Assembly (NCBI GenBank): GCA_964036315.1
Contig: OZ038482.1
Span: 14,466,434-14,530,433, forward strand
Direction of reading: 5' to 3'
Origin: Acanthosepion esculentum
Taxonomy: Eukaryota; Mollusca; Cephalopoda; Sepiida; Sepiidae
DNA: 64,000 nucleotides
The notes under the pieces are model-generated. The model saw only the letters and a program-made list of their open reading frames with translations, was not told the DNA's origin and did no database searches. The translations under genes were made by a program, and so were the position numbers. Of this stretch, positions 56,322-64,000 are shown in pieces. The stretch's first letter is position 1; every line of letters starts with the position of its first letter.

Positions 56322-56400
56322 TAAAATAATAAGAAAGAACAGTAAGATTTATAATCTGGCATTCTTAGCAATTATTTTTATTTTAAAAAAAAAGTGCTCG
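56062..56400. repeat. Diverged tandem duplication (about 270 bp)
   Basis: AAGAACAGTAAGATATATAA at 56065 and AAGAACAGTAAGATTTATAA at 56335 start two related segments. Each continues with ATTTTTATTTT and a GTGCTC...ACA phrase also seen near 33630. Confidence 0.65.
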
Positions 56401-56613
56401 ATACAAACAGTAGAGCATAATATTATAATTATTTTCTTTTTTTAAAATTTGATTCATTGCCACACAAAAGTTTCTATGTTTCAAAACTGAAACTAAAGTT
56501 GTAAATTTAATTATAAAAATTAAACTTAATATCCAGTTCATCAGACCTACAAATTCAAAAACTATGTATATATATATATAAATATAAAAGTGAACATAGA
56601 AGTCAATACTTAG

Positions 56614-56652
56614 AGGCGACAGTCTGTTTCATGCTAGTGCAATCGTCAGGCA
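56614..56652 (-). ncRNA. Hammerhead ribozyme, short stem I
   Basis: CUGACGA, stem II UUGC/GCAU around ACUA, GAAA, ACA/UGU stem III and GUC are all present. Stem I is reduced to two or three pairs because the junction differs from the AGGC form. Confidence 0.6.
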
Positions 56653-56691
56653 GCCTGACGATTACACTAGCATGAAACAGACTGTCGCCTC
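56651..56691 (+). ncRNA. Hammerhead ribozyme with stem II mismatch
   Basis: CUGACGA, GAAA, ACA/UGU and GUC are kept. Stem II reads UUAC/AGCAU, which loses one pair relative to the consensus. Confidence 0.55.
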
Positions 56692-56846
56692 TAAGTGTTG
56701 ACTTCTATGTTCACTTTTATATTTACACACGCTCTATCTCTGATATTGAGCACTTTATCCCATAAATATAGGCACACTTTAAGATTATATTTCTTCATAT
56801 ATCTATATATATAAATATAAAAGTGAACATAGAAGTCAACACTTAG

Positions 56847-56886
56847 AGGCGACAGTCTGTTTCATGCTAGATGCAATCGTCAGGCC
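56847..56886 (-). ncRNA. Type I hammerhead ribozyme, intact core
   Basis: On the minus strand: GGC/GCC stem I, CUGACGA, UUGC...AGCAU stem II around AUCU, GAAA, ACA/UGU stem III, GUC. It differs from the 11340 copy only in the outermost stem I pair. Confidence 0.7.
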
Positions 56887-56890
56887 AATA

Positions 56891-57500
56891 AATAGTTTTG
56901 TTACTCTTATGCCAATGTGAGAGATTCAATTGATGAATTCACCAAGATTTTACATTTACAAGAACCAATTATTATTACCAATAATGTCTACGATGAAAAT
57001 GTTACAAAGAAGCACCAAAACAAGAACCACAAAGCCAAATATTGACAGAGACATAGAAGAATGTCTCCAAGATGAAGAAACGTGTTTCTAGCATAATTTC
57101 AGAGTATATTAAAAATTCCTTAAAAATTTATTTTTTTTACACTTGATTTAATCTTAATCTTGTCTGTGGGATATAGGTCATGTGCCACGCCCCATCTTGA
57201 AGAAGTGTCACCTCAAAGTGACACTCATAAGAATTGGCAATAAAAATGCTTCTTCTGTTTAAGGAAAAACAGATTGAGTATAACGTTTGTGTAATGATAT
57301 GCCAATTTCACAGAATGAGTCAGGAAAAAATATGATGCTGTTCGCAAGATTTTAAGCAAGTGCAATAATGACAAGAATATTTTATAAGCAAAATCAAAAT
57401 TCATTGCAAATGGTAACACTGTCTAAAAAAGCAAATTAAGGAATTGGTCAAACAATCAGTTTTAAACACTGACATTTATAGAAGGCATATCAAAGAAGAA
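56891..57500. other. Unannotated interval
   Basis: No gene. It holds GTGTCACCTCAAAGTGACAC (57206-57225), a small hairpin, and a frame at 57225-57419 with no domain. Confidence 0.4.
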
Positions 57501-57576
57501 ATGATGCCATTAATTTAGTCTTTTGCAGACTGAATTCAATAATTCAGTCTGCAAAAGACGAAACTAATGGTATCAT
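57501..57576. repeat. Perfect-type palindrome, 36-bp arms
   Basis: The left arm (ATGATGCCATTAATTTAGTC, then TTTTGCAGACTGAATT) is the near-exact inverse of the right arm 57541-57576, with a 4-bp centre. It may be the core of a small foldback or a cruciform-prone site. Confidence 0.9.
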
Positions 57577-58033
57577 TAATGATTAATTAAACTAATATTA
57601 TCAATTTTAAGGTGAATCAAATTTAAATACAATTTGTAAGCAAGTTAACTTCTCTATAATGACATATGTTCTGGTTGGATATATGGTCTTAGTTTCTCAG
57701 GCTTCCATTGAAACAGACAGCAATAAACTATCCATGTTTGACTGGCTGGTCCATTTAGAAAGGGTTAAAAATAATTTCTTTTTTACAAATGGTTATCTAA
57801 GATTAAAAAGTTAATTTCAAAACAATTTTTCATCTAGATGCTTTGGATTTGTTTGAAATATTATCTGAGTTCGATAATTCCCCTTTTTCAAGATGCTTCA
57901 CTGAAGTTTCTGACTTTTCAAGAATATATTACTTGTTAAAAAAATGGACAAAAAAGTTTTTAGCTTTTGTAATTTTAATATATTTAGGCTCATTTTCTAC
58001 CAAAAGAGATTTATTTTCTTGAAGAAAATCTGT
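57577..58033. other. Unannotated interval
   Basis: No gene recognised. Confidence 0.4.
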
Positions 58034-58511
58034 AAAGTGACAACTTTTTTTGTCTATATCTCTGAGATGAGGTATTACGATTGCTTGCACTATGTACATT
58101 ATTCAGACTGTTATTCTCATCTTCATTGCCATATTCACAACGTTTCAGCTGTTGTACACTCTGGCCATCTTCAGGTGATTTGAATTTCAAACTAAGCCCT
58201 TTTATTTTGTCCACCAGGGTAGATTGTTTTAGTTCCACATGCCATGCCTCTTCCAGGTACCTCAGATATTTCCCTTTAACTCAACTCTCCAAGTTTTTGG
58301 TTCACCACTACCAATGGATAAAGACATTGGTTAGATCTAGTGACTAGACCCAAAGAGTTGTGAGTTCAATACCTAAAACAGTGGTGAACCAAAAACTTGG
58401 AGAGTTGATTTAAAGGGAAATAACTGAGATAAGAAGCATGGCATGTGGAACTAGAACAATCCACCCTGTTGGACGAAATAAAGGGTTCAGTTCGAAAGTG
58501 ACAACTTTTTT
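58034..58511. mobile_element. Foldback SINE, locus 6, with 17-bp target duplication
   Basis: AAAGTGACAACTTTTTT occurs at 58034-58050 and 58495-58511. Inside: inverted body (58051 to about 58310), tRNA-like head missing its first bases (CCAATGGATAAAGACATTGG; B-box-like GTGAGTTCAATACC), then forward body cut at CAGTTCG. Same architecture as locus 5 with a shorter right arm. The intact duplication shows single-event insertion. Confidence 0.9.
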
Positions 58512-60834
58512 GTTGATCTGAGTTGACATTAATTTCTCTTAAATTGTGTATCACCGAACTTAAAAAAAGTAATAAATTATTACTTAAATTGGTTATATAT
58601 TTTTGGATCTAAAATAAATTAAACAAATTAATGAAAATTTTTCATATTTAAATGAATTCAACTGAAAGCAAGAGATTTGATGCCTCTCTCTCTTTTTCTC
58701 ATTCTCTGCCATTTTCTTGTCTTGTGCTGTTAATATTTTTTGCTTGTCTCATGCTGCTAATTTTTTTTCTATTTTTGCTTTGTATTGATTTTAATTAGGA
58801 ATTTTTTCTTTTTCTTTTTGTTTCAATTGTATGTGTGCCATGTTTGTAATATGTTAGGCATGTTTGTAATTTTTTTTTATGTTCCAGACCCCTACCCCCA
58901 ATTTCTGCATGTATATACATACATTTATTCTGAAGGATGGTGAAGAAAATGAGATTTTGCCATGCATTTATTATTGCTAATCTCAAAGAGGGCGTTCCCT
59001 TTAAAAAGTCAGAAAAAATCTTAAGCACCACGTAACAATATATTTTAATGCAGCTTATATAACATTTAGGTCTAAATTCATTGCAAAGACATTTTACTAA
59101 AATAAATTTGTATTCTTTTTTGCAACTTGGAAACATTGTTAACTTTAAATTTTCTATTGATGACATTTTCTAAAACTCTTTTAATATTTGAGTTGTTAAT
59201 CCTTATTTAGTTATTTCAAAATAATATTAGTCGAATTGTTCTGATATTTTTCTGTTACTTTCCAAAGTGTCACTGACATTTCCAAAGAATTATGAACAAC
59301 ACCTTAGAACATTTGAAACAAACTTTCTGACAAGTTTACAAACTTGGAAGAAAAAAAGCAATTTCATCTTTACTATACATAGTTGTATCTCTTGTAAATC
59401 AAATTTGCTTACACATTTTGACTTCTACCATATTTTGCTATCTACTTAGGGGAATCAATAAATTCATAGCCTCATGATGAAAAAATAGTATTTATTTTAA
59501 ACATAGTCTTATTCTTTGTCAATGCTCTTAATCCAACATTTCTTCATTAATCATTTAGTTTGAACAGTAAAAATTTCAGATCAAAATGCAGCTAATAATT
59601 GTGTCGAGCCCAGCATCAGATATAATTATAAAATGTTCCAAATCTTTGTGTCTCTTATAAAATCTAGACATCCATCATCATAGCAAAAATGGTGGGAGGA
59701 AGCTTGTGCCTTCTGGCATTTGGGTTTCTTTATGACAAAATACAGCTTCTACTGAAATATCAATGACATTAGTTCTTCCCTAGTTTCATGCATTCCAGCT
59801 TTAAAAATGGGAAAAATCATTGGTGCATTTGCTTTTACAAAGGGAACAAACTCTTACCTTCTTAAATCAACCAGGCTCTTGTTTATTTGCTCGTGTCGAA
59901 TGCAACAAAATTTTCTGTTATGACCAAAAGAAAAAAAAATATTCAGCAAAGTTTTTCACTAAAAAAATCTACTGCAATACATTCTAATGTTTCTGTTATA
60001 TAGTTTGTTTTTTGTCTAAATATTTTTAATAGAAAAAATACAGAAAAATGCAGGTTCATGCCTTTTCTAAGAATAAAATGAGCACAGTCTCAATCAGGAT
60101 TGACCTTATTGATTCCAATGATGATATTTATGTTAAACAGCAACTTCAGAAAGTAAAACAGATGATACTGACTCTGTGGAGATGTTTACTGTTCAGGATG
60201 ATACAAAGAAAAAACAATAAACCTTCTTCCTTTCTTAGAATTTGTCTCTGCTGGGGTGATTTCTTCCTTTTAGCAAACTGACTAGTTAATTTCAAACCAA
60301 CCATGTGCATACTCACACATGAACACACCTACTGCAGCTAAGGATATCAAAGTTTTATTACCTTTTTTAATTATCTGTATACTTGTAGATACAATATATA
60401 AGCAAAATCCCTCCATGTGTTGAATTGATTTCTGTTTAAAATGTTGAATTCCTGATATTTAAAGTCTTCATCCGACTCAGTCATAATAAGTAATAACTGG
60501 TCAGCTAAAAAATGGGGACTCTTATCATCCATTTGTTACAAATCTTTCCAGAAAGAAAAAAAAGAATTGAACAAGATTAAGACTTACTTAAACCACCATG
60601 AAACTACAAGCAGAAAATGAGATCAAAACTTTGTTTGATTAAGAGAAAAACCTGTTTGGCTTAAAGAGTACTTTTTGAAAACCTGTATTTTTCTCAGGTA
60701 CAAATACACAAATGCCCCAAACATAAAACAATTATCTTTTTAAAATTGTCAAGAAAATGCTAATCAAAGCTGGGAAATTACAAGCACTTTTATTATTCAA
60801 GCAAGCAGTAATAAAATTATTATTTCTTATTTTA
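58512..60834. other. Unannotated interval
   Basis: About 2.3 kb with no identified repeat or gene. Frames at 58795-59166 (-), 59267-59449 (+) and 60048-60281 (+) have no recognisable motif. Together with 45991-47807 this is the most unique-looking DNA in the window. Confidence 0.4.
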
Positions 60835-60836
60835 TA

Positions 60837-60881
<45 letters not shown>

Positions 60882-60893
60882 ATAAATATATAT
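60835..60893. repeat. (TA)n microsatellite
   Basis: TA with TACA/TAAA interruptions, next to the dispersed repeat shared with the window start. Confidence 0.95.
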
Positions 60894-60900
60894 ATTTGTG

Positions 60901-60939
60901 TATTTAGGCAGCAATCCTTCTTTCATGCACATTTCATTA
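60901..60939 (-). repeat. Short dispersed repeat, copy 2
   Basis: Reverse complement of 4-42. Directly right of a TA tract. Confidence 0.6.
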
Positions 60940-61332
60940 AAAATGACTGACGAGGTGCTTTTATTTAGTTTTTTATATAATTTCTAGTGCGATCAAATAA
61001 AGTTTTTCTTTTCAGATGATAAATTATATAAAAACTGTCTGAATGTTCTTTTTATCCGAGCGCTTTCGGCTATACATTTAGCCATTTTCAAGGATTATAT
61101 TTCAACTGTTAGAATTAGAAATAGTTTGTTATATGTATGTTTTATAAAATGATTCATATATATATATGTTAGAGTCAAAGATAGGCTAGAAGAGACAATC
61201 TCGAACCACCAACATAACGTAATTTTCTCTATATATTTATGAAGGTTGAAAGGAAAAGAATAAAGTGTAGTAGTGAATATTTCTTTCAGTGTAATGATGA
61301 AAGATTTACATACACACACAAACATATATATA
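60940..61332. other. Unannotated interval
   Basis: Contains a minus-strand phrase CTTGAAAATGGCTAAATG plus TATAGCCGAAAGCGC (61056-61094), of the hairpin-GAAA type listed under findings. No gene. Confidence 0.4.
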
Positions 61333-61465
61333 TAATACAGGTAATAAATCTGTTGGTATATAATCCAAGTAGATCCTAATAATATCAAATATTAAAACCA
61401 ACCTACAAAAAGAGCTCAATATATTTATTATAACATAGAATATAAGTTACATAACAAAATACAAA
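61333..61465 (+). repeat. Dispersed repeat paired with 41703-41835
   Basis: GTAATAAATCTGTTGGTATA, TAATCCAAGTAGATCC and ATATTAAAACCAACCTACAA align in order with 41710-41835. Confidence 0.7.
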
Positions 61466-61619
61466 ATTACTGGGGTCCACCTACCAGGGTGCAATAAGAC
61501 TAACGTACTTCTTGTTGGTTGAAATAGATCTATACCCCTCTGAGTTAAATTTTGGTTTGGTTTGGTTTATTTTGTTTTACAGCACATCAACCTCAATGGG
61601 TTATTTAATGCCAACAACA

Positions 61620-61923
61620 TTTTTTATTGCTGGTAATATTTTGTTTTGTCAAAAATCTGTTTCTAGTAATATTTTTCTTTCAAAATTGTATTGCGGGTAA
61701 TAATTTTTTTGAAAAAAGTATTGCTGGTAATAGTTAACTATTTACCCATAGCTGGGACCCTAACAGGTGCTACCACCCCCGGTCAGGGTGGACCTGGGAA
61801 CACCAGCAATTGAGAGTTGGTTCCACACTCCTCAAAACCTCCTGATCAGAGGCCTTGTTCCTGGATGTAGTTTATCTTCTTACCCAGGACGCGGAAGTAG
61901 TTTAACGTCTTAGCCAGGATGAG
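61620..61923 (+). repeat. Left arm of about 300-bp inverted pair
   Basis: Several diverged TATTGCTGGTAATATTTT-type units are followed by AACTATTTACCCATAGCTGG, CCTAACAGGTG and CTTACCCAGGA. The arm is inverted at 62946-63320. A related phrase is also found at 25740. Family unknown. Confidence 0.75.
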
Positions 61924-61946
61924 AGGTAATTTTGGATTTTATTGTG

Positions 61947-61948
<2 letters not shown>

Positions 61949-62013
<65 letters not shown>
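61949..62013. repeat. (TA)n microsatellite
   Basis: Abuts a decayed hammerhead module. Confidence 0.97.
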
Positions 62014-62017
<4 letters not shown>

Positions 62018-62130
62018 CTGAAGATTGTGTTCAAGCCTGAAACAGACTGTTACTTGTTGGTGTTAGCTCTATCCCTGATACAGAACACTTTTACCCATAA
62101 ATATGGCATAACTATATTTATTTCACATAT
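62014..62130 (+). ncRNA. Decayed hammerhead ribozyme and tail
   Basis: GGCCTGAAGATTGTGTTCAA then GCCTGAAACAGACTGTTAC keeps CUGAAGA, GAAA and a GUU cleavage triplet, but stem I pairing is lost. The tail (ATAGAACACTTTTACCC-like, ATAAATATGG) is a diverged relative of the Penelope module. Confidence 0.5.
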
Positions 62131-62145
62131 GTATATGTATATATA

Positions 62146-62515
62146 CAGAGTGATTGAAAAGTAACTCCCTATTTTATGTATAAGTGCCGAGTCAGGAGTC
62201 CTGACCTTACACCCTGTGACTTTTTTCTTTGGGGTTGGGTAATGGAGCAAGTCTACTATACCAAACCAAGATTTTGGAAGAACTTGAAGGGCGAATACTA
62301 GAAGTTATGTCTTCCATACCACAAGACATTCTGGTGAAATCAGTTGATGTGATTCCTGGGCAGCTGAAAAAGCTGGTACCAAAATCTGGTGCCAATATTG
62401 AATTTTAATTAAAACATCATTCTAAACATTTTCATCTCATATTCATTTCTTGGAAAAATTATTGTTAATAAATAAATTATAACTATTTTAAAATGGAGAC
62501 TTACTTTTCAATCAA

Positions 62516-62519
<4 letters not shown>
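62146..62519 (+). mobile_element. Internally deleted mariner-like element
   Basis: The left end CAGAGTGATTGAAAAGTAAC and the right end (reverse complement TAGGTTGATTGAAAAGTAAG) form inverted repeats of about 28 bp flanked by TA. Inside is only the transposase C terminus: VRSPDLTPCDFFLWGW (third catalytic Asp in PCDFF), then a one-base shift, LEELEGRILEVMSSIPQDIL, and KLVPKSGANIEF with a stop at about 62406. The 374-bp product is non-autonomous but retains both ends. Confidence 0.82.
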
Positions 62520-62574
<55 letters not shown>

Positions 62575-62610
62575 ATATGTATGTATAATATATCTGTGTG
62601 TGTGTGTGTG
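62520..62610. repeat. (TA)n then (TG)n microsatellite
   Basis: Directly follows the mariner right end. Confidence 0.96.
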
Positions 62611-62774
62611 CATGTGTATGTGTGAGTGTAAATGTCAGATAAAGTATTTTTGTAAAAGTACAATATAAATAAAGGCAAAAAGGAAAACTTAACTTAGCTG
62701 ACACATTTTGTCTATCAAGCCATTTCCCTTAATAAACTCCCTCAGAGCTAGGATAAGTTTTTTGTCTTAGATAT

Positions 62775-62779
<5 letters not shown>

Positions 62780-62841
<62 letters not shown>
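62780..62841. repeat. (TA)n microsatellite
   Basis: About 31 units. Confidence 0.97.
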
Positions 62842-62846
<5 letters not shown>

Positions 62847-62945
62847 ATATATAAGTATATATCATAGAGAAAGTTAGTCCATGTATACTACTTGCTTATA
62901 GTATAGTAGATCAATGAAACAAATTTGAAAAAGACAAAATAAAAA

Positions 62946-63320
62946 TCCATCCTGGGTAAGACGATAAACTACATTCGTGTCCTGTATAAGATGATAAACA
63001 ACATCCTTCAGGAGGGCCTCTGATTGGGTGGTTTTGAGGACCGTGGAACCACGTCTTAATTGTTGGTGCTCCCAGATTCACCCCGACCCAGAGTGGTACC
63101 ACCTGTTAGGCTCCCAGCTATGGATAAATAGTTAACCCCTAAACTGGGGTCACAACACTATGAAAGCAATTTTTTTGTAAAAAATTATTACCAGTAATGA
63201 ATTCTTGAAGAAAAAATTATTACCAGCAATAAATTTTTGCAAATATTTAATCAGATATACATTTTTGAAAAAAATAAAATATTATCAGCGATACATTTAA
63301 AAAGAAATATTACCAGCAAA
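62946..63320 (-). repeat. Right arm of about 300-bp inverted pair
   Basis: Reverse complement of 61620-61923 with moderate divergence, including CTATTTATCCATAGCTGGGA and CCTAACAGGTGGTACCAC on the minus strand. The roughly 1 kb between the arms contains the TA tracts, decayed hammerhead and mariner. Confidence 0.75.
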
Positions 63321-63833
63321 GTTGAGAGCACTTCCATCCTAGACAACAAAGCAATGACTCTGATACCCTATCTATCACTGTTACACATACAGACCCAAAT
63401 TCAATTTAAAGTTAATTCCCGGGATTGACATAATGGTGGTGTGAGAAAAGCCACTTGGTTTTGACCTTCTGATCAGGATGAATGTTATTAAAAAACTGGC
63501 GGGGAGTAGGAATCACTCCTTAGAGTGAAGTGGAGTTTTTTGACAAAAAAAAACATCCCTCACCACAGAAAAACCAGGCTTAAGCATCTAGTTCGATCAG
63601 AAAAAGAAAATGTGGAAGATCACTAGGATCATTAGTCCACAATCTGTCCCGATTGATAGCATGCCGTGTCATGTTAAAGACCTCTGACCTGCAGGGGACC
63701 ACTGTTCTTCTGCAAGCGACAACATTGAGAATAAAGTACCTCCCCCACGTAATGACAACAATGAGGTCAAAGTACCTCCCTTGTGAGGGAACACCTGAAG
63801 GAAACACCTGCCCCTGCATGTTAGTGGTATGAT
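63321..63833 (+). other. Possible 3' internal end of an LTR retrotransposon
   Basis: No firm domain. Its position directly before a purine-rich tract and LTR-like start suggests the end of a retrotransposon internal region. Plus-strand frames near 63690-63790 are Pro/Asn/Val-rich and unassigned. Confidence 0.3.
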
Positions 63834-64000
63834 CGGGGGGTGGGAGTGTAACAGAGAATCTGGTAAGCACCAGGAGTTGAAAGAAGGCCTATTTGCATGT
63901 GAATGATACTGGGAAGGTATTAGCCAATAGTCAGCATGGGTCTGGGACTGGGAGAGCTATATAAACACCAGAATGTTTTTCCTCAATCGAGAGAGGTGCT
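63834..64000 (+). mobile_element. Polypurine tract and partial LTR at window edge
   Basis: GGGGGGTGGGAG (about 63834-63846) resembles a polypurine tract. TGTAACAGAGAATCTGG follows as a possible LTR start, with TATATAAA at 63958-63965 as a promoter-like box. The element runs off the window, so the paired LTR and target duplication cannot be checked. Confidence 0.4.

Larger units (their letters stand above)
56582..56890. mobile_element. Cluster of three Penelope-type terminal modules
   Basis: A head-to-head pair (56582-56650 minus, 56651-56800 plus) is followed by a third minus copy (56816-56886). All share ACTTCTATGTTCAC and GCATGAAACAGACTGTC. The plus copy carries the tail to TATATTTCTTCA. 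Confidence 0.75.

Overview
This 64 kb window looks like a gene-poor, repeat-packed stretch of a large animal genome, most likely a cephalopod mollusc (octopus-like). That assignment is an inference from very frequent long (TA)n tracts, several tRNA-derived SINE families, and a mix of Tc1/mariner, hAT, Penelope-like, Ty3/gypsy and R4/Dong-like elements. I found no rRNA, CRISPR, bacterial operon or convincing host protein-coding exon. Nearly all long open frames are shadows of tandem repeats or decayed transposon genes.

Layout: 1-2.6 kb has TA tracts and a foldback family with embedded tRNA-like sequence. 2.9-4.0 kb has a SINE with a perfect 14-bp target duplication and a Tc1-like remnant. 6.25-8.5 kb is a Tc1-like transposon interrupted by an LTR-like insertion and a SINE. 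9.1-9.6 kb is a 31-bp minisatellite. 10-19 kb holds foldback SINEs, a palindromic hammerhead-ribozyme pair, a 740-bp foldback with two tRNA-Ser-like copies, a gypsy integrase remnant and triplet repeats. 19.6-24.3 kb has two hAT remnants, each next to the same LTR-like repeat. 24.6-27 kb has another tRNA-like foldback and a 48-copy 17-bp minisatellite. 28-34 kb has Penelope-like 3' regions on both strands, a second Tc1-like gene and a MITE-like element. 34.5-41.5 kb has two more foldback SINEs and the best hammerhead ribozyme. 42-46 kb has LINE ends, an LTR-like repeat with a large internal minisatellite and a mariner-like gene. 47.8-54.5 kb has a CTGTCT satellite, an R4/Dong-like LINE plus two truncated relatives, a 356-bp tandem array and a solo LTR. 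54.8-64 kb has a GIY-YIG Penelope fragment, a hammerhead cluster, a foldback SINE, a deleted mariner inside long inverted arms and the start of an LTR at the window edge.

Two recurring structures stand out. First, a composite SINE is organised as inverted body, tRNA-like head, forward body. It occurs at six loci, and three have good target-site duplications (13, 15 and 17 bp) around the whole foldback, with a weaker one at a fourth. It therefore seems to insert as a unit. Second, the Penelope-associated terminal modules carry type I hammerhead ribozymes, often as head-to-head inverted pairs, and abut (TA)n tracts. Together with the tRNA-like foldbacks they make the region dense in potential long double-stranded RNA.
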